NCBI GenBank assembly: GCA_038063775.1
Contig: JBBTUK010000020.1
Location: 1 to 55,972 of the forward strand
Origin: UM-FILTER-42-9 sp038063775
GTDB lineage: Bacteria; Patescibacteriota; Minisyncoccia; Moranbacterales; UBA2206
Reading direction: 5' to 3'
Length of the DNA stretch: 55,972 bases
Made by a program: the position numbers and the translations under genes. Each line of letters begins with the position of its first letter. Positions within the stretch are counted from its first letter, which is position 1. The notes below the pieces were generated by a model that searched no databases, had not been told where the DNA came from, and saw only the letters and a list, made by a program, of their open reading frames with translations. Positions 8,951-17,131 of this stretch are shown here, in pieces.

Positions 8951-9332
8951 AATCAGCCGGAATAAATTGTTGATCGCGTATAAACTGCTTCATGACGCGC
9001 TGTTTATTTTGGTTCTTTTTTTCGTGATCGCTTTGTTCGGAGAGGGTTTGCTGCCGGGCCTCGTTTCGTCTCATCTCGGGCTGTATAAAATTCTAATTGT
9101 CGTTTTAGCGGACATACTGGCGATCAATTTTTTTTCCGTCAAGCTTGAAATGAACCCGGCGAAATTTTCCCCGCAGAAAACAGCGCTCGCTTTGCTGCTT
9201 GTTCTGTCCGTCTTGCTCTTTAATAGCTTGCTCAAGGCCGGCCTGATACTGAATTTGTTCATTTTGATTCTAGCCGGATTGATTTTTTACTTTTTGTATA
9301 AAACTATATTTCCAGGGAAAATTAACTTCTGA
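8925..9332 (+). CDS. Small membrane protein, function unknown
   Basis: Protein of 135 residues with four hydrophobic segments (about 17-42, 50-68, 85-102 and 105-128) and no motif I recognise. It starts inside the previous gene (26-base overlap), and its end overlaps the end of the convergent glycosyltransferase gene by 11 bases. Being the last gene of the plus-strand cluster, it may assist the GT-C enzyme or the repeat protein; this is only context. Confidence 0.6.
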   Translation: MFPRLQFNKISRNKLLIAYKLLHDALFILVLFFVIALFGEGLLPGLVSSHLGLYKILIVVLADILAINFFSVKLEMNPAKFSPQKTALALLLVLSVLLFNSLLKAGLILNLFILILAGLIFYFLYKTIFPGKINF

Positions 9333-10437
9333 GGAGCTGCAAAGTAACGCGCGCGCACTTTTCCCAGGAGAATTTTTTTATTTGTTCCAATCCCTTTCCG
9401 ACCAAGTTTTTCCTCAAATTTTCATCCGCTAAAATATTTCCGATTTTCATTGCCAGCTCGTCCGGGTCGTTTTCTTTAAAGTAAACTATCGCATCGCCCC
9501 CGACCTCACGCAAACTGGAATTATCCGCCGCGATAACCGGGGTTCTGGAGGCAAGAGCCTCTAAAACCGGTATCCCGAAGCCCTCGTATAATGACGGGAA
9601 CACAAACACCTCTGCCCCCCGCATCAGGTGTCCCAAATCGTCAAATTGGAGCTTTCCAGGCATTATAATATCCGCCCGGAGTTGGCTATTTTTAGCCTTT
9701 TTTATGATATTTTCCCAGAGCCAGGCTCTTCCGCCGGCCAAAACCAGTTTAACCGGCGAGTCGGTCTTTTGTTTGAATATTTCGAAGGCTTCAATTAAAA
9801 TTTCCAAATTTTTCCTGGGTTGGATGGCGCCGGAGTACAAGATATACTCAGCGTTGATTTTCAATCTTTTTTTTATCTCCTCTTCCTTTTCAATGTTCCG
9901 CTCTTGCGAAAACAGAGCGGAATCAAACCCATGATAAATAACTTTTATTTTGCTTTCTGAAATTTCCGGATAAAATTTCAAAATATCCTTTTTGGTTGAT
10001 TCAGATACGGCGATAATCTTGTCTGCTTGGCGCTTGGCCCGTCCGCCAAGAAAATTCAACCTGAGCAAGTCTTTTTTGGGGAAATGCTCCGGGAAATATT
10101 TATAAGCTAAGTCATGGCTGGTGATGGTTACTCTTAAATCACGCCGTCTTAAAAACGGAATATTTTGCATCGGCATCCACAGCACATCCGGCTGGTCTTT
10201 CCAAATTTCCCAAGCAAAGCGGATCTGCGTCCAAAAGAACGGAAACGATACTCTTTTTATTTTGTAATTGGGAAAATCCGGCGGAACCAGCTCCGGGTTG
10301 AAATTGTTTTTGTGGTAAATCAAAAACTCGCTGGTTGGGTCCAGTTTTCCGAAATACCTAAGAAGATTGAGAATATAAACGCGAGTACCGTCGATTCTGG
10401 TACTGTCGAGATCGGCTGCTTGAATCGCAATTTTCAT
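9322..10437 (-). CDS. Glycosyltransferase family 4
   Basis: Protein of 371 residues when started at the ATG at 10437 (MKIAIQAADL); an in-frame ATG at 10455 would add MKNSNG. I prefer 10437 because the extra codons lie inside an inverted repeat. Motifs are IIAVSESTKKDILKFYP, YILYSGAIQPRKNLEILIEAF, LVLAGG, and VFPSLYEGFGIPVLEALASRTPVIAADNSSLREVGGDA. The last has the EGFGIPVLEA signature of GT4 mannosyl- or glucosyltransferases. It acts in the cytoplasm on lipid-linked or nucleotide-sugar substrates. The C-terminal coding end overlaps the opposite-strand gene. Confidence 0.9.
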   Translation of the reverse strand: MKIAIQAADLDSTRIDGTRVYILNLLRYFGKLDPTSEFLIYHKNNFNPELVPPDFPNYKIKRVSFPFFWTQIRFAWEIWKDQPDVLWMPMQNIPFLRRRDLRVTITSHDLAYKYFPEHFPKKDLLRLNFLGGRAKRQADKIIAVSESTKKDILKFYPEISESKIKVIYHGFDSALFSQERNIEKEEEIKKRLKINAEYILYSGAIQPRKNLEILIEAFEIFKQKTDSPVKLVLAGGRAWLWENIIKKAKNSQLRADIIMPGKLQFDDLGHLMRGAEVFVFPSLYEGFGIPVLEALASRTPVIAADNSSLREVGGDAIVYFKENDPDELAMKIGNILADENLRKNLVGKGLEQIKKFSWEKCARVTLQLLRS

Positions 10438-10538
10438 CCCGTTAGAATTTTTCACATTAATTATTCTCTGGGTAGCTTGTTCCTTTTCGCTTCACTTGTT
10501 TTGTATTTTTAAATTATGATACAAAATTCTAACGGGAT
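10436..10538. repeat. Inverted repeat abutting a glycosyltransferase start codon
   Basis: ATCCCGTTAGAATTTT (10436-10451) and AAAATTCTAACGGGAT (10523-10538) are perfect 16-base inverted copies with 71 bases between them. On the gene strand the proximal arm ends AACGGG immediately before the ATG at 10437. The flanking hexamers TTTCAT and ATTCAT are near-identical direct repeats. No reading frame fits inside. Confidence 0.75.
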
Positions 10539-10551
10539 TCATTCTGATTAT

Positions 10552-11433
10552 TTATTTTTTGCACTGCGAATCTACAAATTTCCGAAAATCTTTACCGATG
10601 TCTTCCCGCTCCAGCGCGTAAGAAAACGTCGCTTTCAAGTAATTCAGCGGGTCTCCGGTCGTTAGCCATTCACCATCCTTAACTTCTTCCGCCAAAACTA
10701 TCCCTCCCTGCTTCACATACGTCTTAATCGCATCCGCGATCCAAAGTTCATTCCCCTTGCCCAGCGGAGTGTTTCTTAAAATATTGATGATATCTTGATT
10801 TAAAATATACCGCCCAAATGTCGCCAATTGGGACGGAGCATCTTCCATGCTTGGTTTCTCTACGATGTCTTCCAATTGATTTGTTCCTTCCTTTAGCTTA
10901 ACGATGCCGTAGCGGACGACCTCTTCCGGCGTAACTTTCTGGGCGCCAATGATCAAGTTTCCATGCTTTTCGTAATCTTCCACCATTTGTTTGGTGAAAG
11001 AAACCTTTGATTTCACCAGATCATCGCCAAACGCGAAAACAAAAGGTTCATCGTCAACTAGGCTCGCGGCCGACAATACCGGGGTTCCGTTTCCATATGG
11101 TCCTTTTTGCCGGACATAAATAAAATTAGCCATTTCGGCGATTTTTTCAATTTCTTCCGCCGCCGCGTGTTTCCCGTTTTTCTTCAGGTCTTCTTCCAGG
11201 GCGGTGCTGTGGTCAAAATGGTCTTCCAAGGACTTCTTATCCCAGCGCGTGACGAAAATAATATCCTCAATACCGGCTTCCACCAGCTCCTCAACCACCA
11301 GTTGAATGATCGGTTTATCCACGATTGGCAGCATTTCTTTGGGCATAGATTTTGTAGCCGGCAAAAGCCGGGTCCCCGATCCAGCTACGGCAATGATAGC
11401 TTTTTTGATTTTTTTAACTTTTTCCTGCGGCAT
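10552..11433 (-). CDS. galU: UTP--glucose-1-phosphate uridylyltransferase
   Basis: Makes UDP-glucose from UTP and glucose-1-phosphate in the cytoplasm. It has 293 residues, standard for GalU. The nucleotide-binding loop is GSGTRLLPATKSMPKEMLPIVDKP, followed by IIFVTRWDKKSLEDHFD and the FAFGDDLV metal-binding region. IVEKP and the C-terminal GEWLTTGDPLNYLKA are family features. It is followed closely by the rmlA gene upstream (18 bases), so the two are co-transcribed. UDP-glucose would feed the UDP-sugar epimerase and the glycosyltransferases nearby. Confidence 0.96.
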   Translation of the reverse strand: MPQEKVKKIKKAIIAVAGSGTRLLPATKSMPKEMLPIVDKPIIQLVVEELVEAGIEDIIFVTRWDKKSLEDHFDHSTALEEDLKKNGKHAAAEEIEKIAEMANFIYVRQKGPYGNGTPVLSAASLVDDEPFVFAFGDDLVKSKVSFTKQMVEDYEKHGNLIIGAQKVTPEEVVRYGIVKLKEGTNQLEDIVEKPSMEDAPSQLATFGRYILNQDIINILRNTPLGKGNELWIADAIKTYVKQGGIVLAEEVKDGEWLTTGDPLNYLKATFSYALEREDIGKDFRKFVDSQCKK

Positions 11434-11451
11434 AAATTTAAAAATATAAAA

Positions 11452-12249
11452 TTAAGTTAATTTCTTTTTCGCTAAAATTTTTAATTCCTCATTGAACCCC
11501 TTAACCGCCTTTTCGATAATCGGATGAAATTTTCTGTAAAGTCCTTTGTTTTTCACGATGTTTCCGGCTTCCAAGAGTGAGTCGAAAGTTCCCGCGTCCA
11601 GCCACTCCCCATTGAAAGTGCTGACTTTCAATTCTCCGAGCTTAAGATAATAATTATGCAGGGAGGTTATTTCGATCTCTCCCCGAGAGGATGGCCGCGC
11701 GCGCTTGGCCGCGTTCACGACCCGTCGGTCATAGATATAAAGTCCGGGTATCGCGTAATCGCTTATCCACTGCTGGGGTTTCTCGACTATTTTAATCGCT
11801 CGATTATTCAGATCGAATTTTACCACGGCAAATCTTTCCGGATCGCTCACTCTTTTCGCGAAAACATGAGCTCCGGATCGGAAACTGTTTATTGCATCCG
11901 AAAAATCATCTTCAAAAATGTTGTCTCCCAAGATCATGGTCACCGGACCGTCACCAATGAAATTTTCGCCAATAATGAACGCATCCGCCAATCCACGTGG
12001 CACGCTTTGGACTTCAAAAGAAATATTAACTCCGTATTTTTTAAATAACGAACCCAGGAGATTGAGATACTGGCCGCTATGTTCCGGAGCGACGATCATC
12101 AATATATCCTTGATTCCAGCTTTGATCAAAGTATTTAGCGGATAAAAAATCATCTGCCTGTTATATACCGGCAAAAGTTGCTTAGAAGTCGTTGCTGTCA
12201 ACGGAAAAAGTCTCGTCGCCGTTCCGCCTGATAAAATTATCCCTTTCAT
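11452..12249 (-). CDS. rmlA: Glucose-1-phosphate thymidylyltransferase (RmlA-like)
   Basis: First step of dTDP-rhamnose synthesis. It has 265 residues when started at MKGIILSGG (12249), with GGAAG 7 bases before; a longer in-frame start (12309) adds a Lys/Arg-rich stretch not found in the family. The motifs TSKQLLPVYNRQMIFYPL, ILGDNIFEDDF, VEKPQQW and WLDAGTFDSLLEA are clear. The loop usually written GGxGTRL is GGTATRL here. It is the short form, lacking the last ~25 residues of E. coli RmlA. The other rml genes lie just upstream, split by glyA. Confidence 0.9.
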   Translation of the reverse strand: MKGIILSGGTATRLFPLTATTSKQLLPVYNRQMIFYPLNTLIKAGIKDILMIVAPEHSGQYLNLLGSLFKKYGVNISFEVQSVPRGLADAFIIGENFIGDGPVTMILGDNIFEDDFSDAINSFRSGAHVFAKRVSDPERFAVVKFDLNNRAIKIVEKPQQWISDYAIPGLYIYDRRVVNAAKRARPSSRGEIEITSLHNYYLKLGELKVSTFNGEWLDAGTFDSLLEAGNIVKNKGLYRKFHPIIEKAVKGFNEELKILAKKKLT

Positions 12250-12293
12250 TTTTTTCTTCCGCTTCGCTTTTTTCATATTTTTTTTGAATAAAT

Positions 12294-12423
12294 CCCGCAC
12301 TAACTTCAAACTGCGCTTTTGCGCCTGAATAAAAGTTAATCAATGCAAACATTGCGCGCGGTTATAAATATCTTAGTTTAATAATTTAAAAACTATCTCT
12401 TGTCTGTTTTAAGTTAGTGCGGG
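12294..12423. repeat. Inverted repeat at the glyA 3' end with ATAAAT flanking repeats
   Basis: CCCGCACTAACTTCAAAC (12294-12311) pairs with GTTTTAAGTTAGTGCGGG (12406-12423), 17 of 18 bases. The right arm codes the last glyA residues (P-A-L-T-stop). Both outer edges carry the same hexamer, ATAAAT (12288-12293 and 12424-12429), as expected of a target duplication. The 94 bases between the arms contain small hairpins (GCGC-TTTT-GCGC) and no gene. Confidence 0.7.
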
Positions 12424-13668
12424 ATAAATTGGAAATTTTTTGCAGAGTTTCTTGACTTCCTCGTGAGTTTGCTTTAAAAACCTTTCGTCATTATGATGCT
12501 CGATAACATCTTTTATCCACCTCGCGATCATTCTTATTTCTTTTTCTTTCATTCCGCGGGTCGTTACGGCCGGCACACCGATTCGGATGCCGCTCGGATC
12601 CATCGGGCTTCGCGGGTCATCAGGAATCATGTTTTTATTCAAAGTTATTCCCACCTCGTCCAATGCGGTTTCCGCTTCTTTTCCGGTTACGCCGAAGCTT
12701 CCGAACACATCCACCAGAACCATGTGATTATCCGTCCCGCCGAACATCAATTTGAATCCGTATTTTTTAAGTTCGATTTCCAAAACTTTGGCGTTTTTGA
12801 GTATTTGTCTAGCATATTTTTGAAAAGAAGGTTTTAAGGCTTCGCCAAAAGCGACGGCTTTCGCGGCAATGATATTTTCGTGCGGTCCGCCCTGGAACCC
12901 GGGAAAAGTGGCTTTGTCAATCGCTTTGGCAAATTCTTTTTTGCACATTATCATCCCGCCGCGGGGACCGCGGAGCGTCTTGTGAGTAGTCGTGGTTACG
13001 ATGTCAAAATATGGCACTGGATTGGGAATGGCCCGCCCGGCAATCAGTCCGGCAATGTGCGCTATGTCGATCATCGAAATCGCCCGGACTTTTTTGGCAA
13101 TCGCCTGAAATTTTTTGTAATCCAGCTGGCGAGTATAGGCGGAAAATCCAGCTAAGATAAGTTTGGGCTTTTCTTTCACGGCGATCTTTTCCAACTCTTG
13201 ATAATTTATCTTCCCAGACGCGTCAGTTTTATAGCCGATAAATTTATAAATTTTTGCCGAAAGCGTCACTGGATGTCCATGGGTAAGGTGTCCGCCGTGG
13301 GAAAGATCCATCCCCAGGACTTTATCGCCGGGTCGGAGCACGGCGCTATAAGCTATCATGTTAGCGGGCGCTCCAGAAAGTGGCTGAACATTGACATGCT
13401 CCGCTCCAAAAAGTTTTTTCGCCCGATCAATCGCTAATTGCTCCACGACATCGGTATATTGCTGTCCGCCATAGTATCTTCTGCCGGGGTATCCTTCCGA
13501 ATATTTGTTGGTAAAAACTGAACCGATTGCCTCCAAAACGGCCTCGGAAACATAGTTTTCGGAAGCAATGAGCTCCATCCCCTCTTGCTGACGCCTGATT
13601 TCCCCAAGCAACGCCGCATAAGCTGCCTTGTCTTGTTTCTTTATATTTTTCATTTTAATCATTGTCAT
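12409..13668 (-). CDS. glyA: Serine hydroxymethyltransferase
   Basis: PLP enzyme that converts serine and tetrahydrofolate to glycine and 5,10-methylene-THF. It has 419 residues, normal length. The motifs ELIASENYVS, NKYSEGYPGRRYYGGQQYTD and VVTTTTHKTLRGPRGG are present, the last written with the PLP-binding Lys in THKTLRGPRGG. Its start ATGA overlaps the rmlD stop, so it is translationally coupled to the rhamnose genes although its role is in one-carbon metabolism. The last four codons belong to an inverted repeat. The stretch between here and rmlA (12250-12408) has no gene. Confidence 0.97.
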   Translation of the reverse strand: MTMIKMKNIKKQDKAAYAALLGEIRRQQEGMELIASENYVSEAVLEAIGSVFTNKYSEGYPGRRYYGGQQYTDVVEQLAIDRAKKLFGAEHVNVQPLSGAPANMIAYSAVLRPGDKVLGMDLSHGGHLTHGHPVTLSAKIYKFIGYKTDASGKINYQELEKIAVKEKPKLILAGFSAYTRQLDYKKFQAIAKKVRAISMIDIAHIAGLIAGRAIPNPVPYFDIVTTTTHKTLRGPRGGMIMCKKEFAKAIDKATFPGFQGGPHENIIAAKAVAFGEALKPSFQKYARQILKNAKVLEIELKKYGFKLMFGGTDNHMVLVDVFGSFGVTGKEAETALDEVGITLNKNMIPDDPRSPMDPSGIRIGVPAVTTRGMKEKEIRMIARWIKDVIEHHNDERFLKQTHEEVKKLCKKFPIYPALT

Positions 13669-14615
13669 CCTATGTTTTTTAAATACTCTTTCAACGCCTC
13701 TTTATAACTTCTCAGCGGATTGAGTTTTGTGTTCAACAAAACCGAATAATAAGGTCGTTTGGCTGGCCTCGGAAAATCCGAAGTTGAGACCGGAACAACT
13801 TTAGCCCTTATTTTGGCTATCTTATACAATTCTAGAACAGCTTCATACCAGGTGCAAGGTTCGCTATTCATAACATGATAAATGCCGAATGGCTTTTTTG
13901 AGTCAAGGATTTCCTTGGTTTTTTTGGCTAGATCCGGCGCGTAAGTGAAACAGCTAGTTTCTTCATCTACTACTCTCACTAATTTATTCCCTGACCGGGC
14001 AGACTTTTTTCCGACTTCCAACATAACATCAAAAAAACTTTTTTTGGCCTCTTTAGACTTAGCCGGCTTGCCGAATAGTTTAGAAAGGCGGATTAAGTAA
14101 TATCTTTTTGTATTTTTTTTAATTTCCTTTTCGCCCTGTAATTTTGACTTACCATAGTTGTTCAGCGGACTGGGCTTCGCATTTTCGTCAAATCCAATAG
14201 CCGGCTGGAAGGTTTCATGCAGATTGCACGACGCGCAAACGTGGGCGCAGCCCTCCGGCTCTGGAATATCCGGATTTCCGTCAAAGACATAGTCACTCGA
14301 ATAATGGACAAGTATCGCGCCGATTTTTTTGGCAGTTTTTGCCAAATATCCGGGTGCTTGACCGTTTATTTTTTTGGCAATCGCATATTCTTTTGGTTTC
14401 TCGGCCTTATCAACGGCATTGTATGCCGCCGCGTTAATAATAATCGCGGGTTTTAATTTGCTTAATTTATTATTCACTTCTTTCTTTTTCGTGATGTCGA
14501 TCTCCTGATTGTCCCAAGCAAAAACCTCATATTCATTGTCACGCTTAAAAGTCCTGGCCAATTCCTGTCCGAGCATGCCTTTAGAGCCTATTATTAAAAT
14601 TTTAACTTTTTCCAT
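13665..14615 (-). CDS. rmlD: dTDP-4-dehydrorhamnose reductase with a Cys/His insertion
   Basis: Last step of dTDP-L-rhamnose synthesis, an NAD(P)H-dependent reduction. It has 316 residues from MEKVKILIIGSKGMLGQ (14615); an earlier in-frame ATG at 14648 lies deeper inside rmlB and is less likely. HYSSDYVFDG and YGKSKLQGE hold the catalytic residues. Between them, where the family has a short acidic stretch, there is an extra segment containing C123, H125, C127, C130 and H133 (CAHVCASCNLH), which looks able to bind a metal. It overlaps rmlB by 14 bases and glyA by 4. Confidence 0.88.
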   Translation of the reverse strand: MEKVKILIIGSKGMLGQELARTFKRDNEYEVFAWDNQEIDITKKKEVNNKLSKLKPAIIINAAAYNAVDKAEKPKEYAIAKKINGQAPGYLAKTAKKIGAILVHYSSDYVFDGNPDIPEPEGCAHVCASCNLHETFQPAIGFDENAKPSPLNNYGKSKLQGEKEIKKNTKRYYLIRLSKLFGKPAKSKEAKKSFFDVMLEVGKKSARSGNKLVRVVDEETSCFTYAPDLAKKTKEILDSKKPFGIYHVMNSEPCTWYEAVLELYKIAKIRAKVVPVSTSDFPRPAKRPYYSVLLNTKLNPLRSYKEALKEYLKNIG

Positions 14616-15609
14616 ATTGCTTTTCGTAATAATTTTTATAGTCTCCACTTTTTATATTTTTCCACCAAGCTTCATTATTTTCATACCACTCGATCGTTTT
14701 TTCTATGCCTTCCTCAAAGCTCACTTTAGGATTCCAGCCCAGCTCTCTTTTTATCTTGGAAAAATCTATTGCGTAACGCTTGTCATGGCCTGGACGGTCT
14801 TTGACGAACTCAATCGAACTTTCACCCTTGCCCATCAGCTCTAATATTTTGTAAGTAATTTCCTTATTAGTTTTCTCCGCATTGCCACCGATGCAATAGG
14901 TCTCACCAATTTTTCCGCTATGGATTATCAGATCTATCGCCGCGCAGTGATCTTCGACATACAGCCAGTCGCGCACATTCAGACCGTCGCCATATAGCGG
15001 AACCTTTTTTCCTTCCAATAAATTTGTCACGAATAGCGGGATCAATTTTTCCGGAAAATGATACGGGCCGTAATTGTTGGAACAATTTGATATGGTAACT
15101 GGCAAATTGTAAGTGTGGTAATACGCGCGGACAAGATGATCCGATGCTGCTTTTGACGCGCTATAAGGACTCCGGGGATCATAAGGTGTTTTTTCATCGA
15201 AAGAGGGATCATTCGGCCCAAGCGAGCCAAAAACTTCGTCCGTAGAAACATGATGGAATCTGATATTGCCGTTGCTTCTGGCCGCTTCCAAGAGAGTATG
15301 CGTTCCGATGACATTAGTGTGGATAAAAGACTCCGCATCCATTATGGAGCGGTCGACATGCGATTCCGCCGCAAAATGGACAACTATATCAACATCTCTT
15401 ACCAACTCAGTAACCAATTTTGCGTCTGCTATGTCCCCTTTCGCAAATTTGTAATTTGGGTTGCTTTCGACATCCTTTAAATTTTCCAAGTTTCCGGCAT
15501 AAGTCAAAAGGTCCAGATTGACGATTTGGTAATCCGGATACTTTTTAAGAATATAATGGATAAAATTGGAGCCAATAAACCCGGCGCCGCCGGTAATTAA
15601 TAGTTTCAT
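14602..15609 (-). CDS. rmlB: dTDP-glucose 4,6-dehydratase
   Basis: Converts dTDP-glucose to dTDP-4-keto-6-deoxyglucose. It has 335 residues from MKLLITGGAGFIGSNFIHY (15609); the ATG at 15624 lies within an inverted repeat and adds only five residues. Diagnostic motifs are HVSTDEVFGSLG, SPYSASKAASDHLVRAYYHTY, SNCSNNYGPYHFPEKLIPL and DRPGHDKRYAID, which together mark RmlB rather than GalE. It is preceded by rmlC and overlaps rmlD. Confidence 0.96.
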   Translation of the reverse strand: MKLLITGGAGFIGSNFIHYILKKYPDYQIVNLDLLTYAGNLENLKDVESNPNYKFAKGDIADAKLVTELVRDVDIVVHFAAESHVDRSIMDAESFIHTNVIGTHTLLEAARSNGNIRFHHVSTDEVFGSLGPNDPSFDEKTPYDPRSPYSASKAASDHLVRAYYHTYNLPVTISNCSNNYGPYHFPEKLIPLFVTNLLEGKKVPLYGDGLNVRDWLYVEDHCAAIDLIIHSGKIGETYCIGGNAEKTNKEITYKILELMGKGESSIEFVKDRPGHDKRYAIDFSKIKRELGWNPKVSFEEGIEKTIEWYENNEAWWKNIKSGDYKNYYEKQYGKS

Positions 15610-15617
15610 GAGATATA

Positions 15618-15666
15618 TTGTCATTCCCGCTGGAATTTATCCGCCTTGGGCGGGCGGGAATGACAA
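15618..15666. repeat. Nested inverted repeat between rmlC and rmlB
   Basis: TTGTCATTCCCGC (15618-15630) and GCGGGAATGACAA (15654-15666) are perfect 13-base inverted copies, with an inner CCGCC-TTG-GGCGG hairpin. It resembles, in style only, the GTCATTCCCGC-type repeats known from many genomes. It includes the alternative rmlB start at 15624. Confidence 0.75.
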
Positions 15667-15671
15667 ACTTA

Positions 15672-16121
15672 TTAAATTTTATAAGGCGAATCCTCTTTGT
15701 TTTCCCACCTAATTTCATCCACTTCTTCTTTCTTCCCCTCGCCTTTATATAATCTATCCGGCAAATTTATGCACCAAGCTTCTGATAGCGAAATACATGT
15801 GTAGGTGTGAACGACACCGGGTGGAACAATAATCATGGATGGATTATTTTCTCCAACTTCGATTTTCATATGTTCTTTATTTGTCAGAGAATTTTTCCGT
15901 CGATCCCACAAATTTAGTTCTACCGTCCCCGGGCCAATGAAAACAAAAACATCTGTCTGATGAACGTGCTCATGCGGTCCTCGGGCAACTCCAGGCTTGG
16001 TCGCACTCACATAACCCATAACCGGATGCGCGGATATTTCATCATTCCGAAATATCTCCGTAAGCCAGCCGCGTTCATCCTCATATTTACCAAGTTTTTT
16101 GACAATTACGCCCTCAATCAT
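15672..16121 (-). CDS. rmlC: dTDP-4-dehydrorhamnose 3,5-epimerase-like cupin
   Basis: A 149-residue cupin. EDERGWLTEIFRNDE, ARGPHEHVHQTDVFVFIGPGTVELNLWDRR and IVPPGVVHTYTCIS match RmlC-family enzymes, including the His of the PHEH segment. It is about 30 residues shorter than E. coli RmlC, so a related dTDP-sugar isomerase cannot be excluded. Its place next to rmlB and rmlD favours rhamnose synthesis: the four rml genes lie within 5 kb. Confidence 0.82.
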   Translation of the reverse strand: MIEGVIVKKLGKYEDERGWLTEIFRNDEISAHPVMGYVSATKPGVARGPHEHVHQTDVFVFIGPGTVELNLWDRRKNSLTNKEHMKIEVGENNPSMIIVPPGVVHTYTCISLSEAWCINLPDRLYKGEGKKEEVDEIRWENKEDSPYKI

Positions 16122-16171
16122 ATTTTTTTCGCTAAAACTTATGCCCCTTTAATATAGTATATTTTTGACCA

Positions 16172-16213
16172 AAACAAAAGGGCGGGTACTTTCCAAAGAA
16201 TTCACCCGCCCCA
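16172..16213 (-). terminator. Rho-independent terminator after the Wzz-like gene
   Basis: GGGCGGGT (16180-16187) pairs with ACCCGCCC (16204-16211) around a 16-base loop. On the minus strand the stem is followed by TTTTGTTTT. It lies about 30 bases after the stop of the 16244 gene and separates it from the rml operon. Confidence 0.85.
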
Positions 16214-16243
16214 ACAAAATTTCTCTAGTCGTGAGGAAATCGT

Positions 16244-17131
16244 TTATAAATTTCCTTGTAAAAGCTTGTTCAGCCGTTCCTTCACTTCTTCCGGAGTCGC
16301 CTCGCGTTTCAAAAGTTTTTTAAGTCGCTCTTTTGATTCTTCAGCCGTGGCTTCGCGGGGGATATTTTCTTTTTCCTCAATAAATTGGTCGGCCATTTCC
16401 GGCATTTCACTGATTATCGGCTCTTCAATGATCGGCAAGTTATCCGGAGCCGCCGCTTTTTTTGTCGGCATTTCCGGCTGTGCCGGCTTGCCGAATTCAT
16501 ATTTTTTCAGACTGGAGAGAGACAGAGGAATTTCTATCGGTCCGGCCTCCTCAAATTTTCTTTTAAGATAAAAGCTGAGTGAAAAGACAAGCAAACTGAT
16601 CGCTAGCCCAGACAGCAAGCCGATAAACATCCATTTTGCGAAATTGGCCTTGGCCATCTGATAAACAATCGGCCCATCAATTATCCGTGCGTCAATGCCC
16701 ACCTGAGTATTGTAATATTTTCCCAAAACAACCAGCAAATCGTTGGCGGTTCGCACTGAAATGACTTCGGCCTGCGACTGGTCCGCGTTAAACGCGCTGA
16801 CAACTATCATCCCGCTTCCACCGACTCTCTGGACGCTAATCTCTGCATTCCAGGCGGCTCTCCTGTCCTTGTCGGAAAGATTAAGAGATCCGCTCCCTAT
16901 TTCCGGATTAAGCTCTACCAATTTGTCGTAAAAAGAAAGCGCGGTTGGTATTTCTTTGGCGTTTTCGATTATTTGGTCAATATTACTGGCCATTATTTCG
17001 TTTTTCGGCAGAATCAGCATTTTCACCTCGGCTTGATATATCTTGCTTTGGTTTATCCCGAAAGCAAAAATGATCGCCGCGAGCAAGAAGGCGGCCAGCC
17101 AGAACGATTTAGATTTTAGCATTTTTCCCAT
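16244..17131 (-). CDS. Wzz-like polysaccharide chain-length/export protein
   Basis: Protein of 295 residues with a membrane segment near 8-27, an outer domain and a second membrane segment near 168-190. That is the layout of Wzz/YveK polysaccharide co-polymerases; the segment IYQAEVKMLILP fits the Wzz N-terminal domain. No attached kinase is present. The C-terminal tail of about 100 residues ends in a duplicated unit, REATAEESKERLKKLL and REATPEEVKERLNKLL, probably helical. It would govern the length or export of a glycan in the inner membrane. It overlaps the upstream glycosyltransferase gene by 23 bases (13 if ATG 17122 is used). Confidence 0.75.
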   Translation of the reverse strand: MGKMLKSKSFWLAAFLLAAIIFAFGINQSKIYQAEVKMLILPKNEIMASNIDQIIENAKEIPTALSFYDKLVELNPEIGSGSLNLSDKDRRAAWNAEISVQRVGGSGMIVVSAFNADQSQAEVISVRTANDLLVVLGKYYNTQVGIDARIIDGPIVYQMAKANFAKWMFIGLLSGLAISLLVFSLSFYLKRKFEEAGPIEIPLSLSSLKKYEFGKPAQPEMPTKKAAAPDNLPIIEEPIISEMPEMADQFIEEKENIPREATAEESKERLKKLLKREATPEEVKERLNKLLQGNL

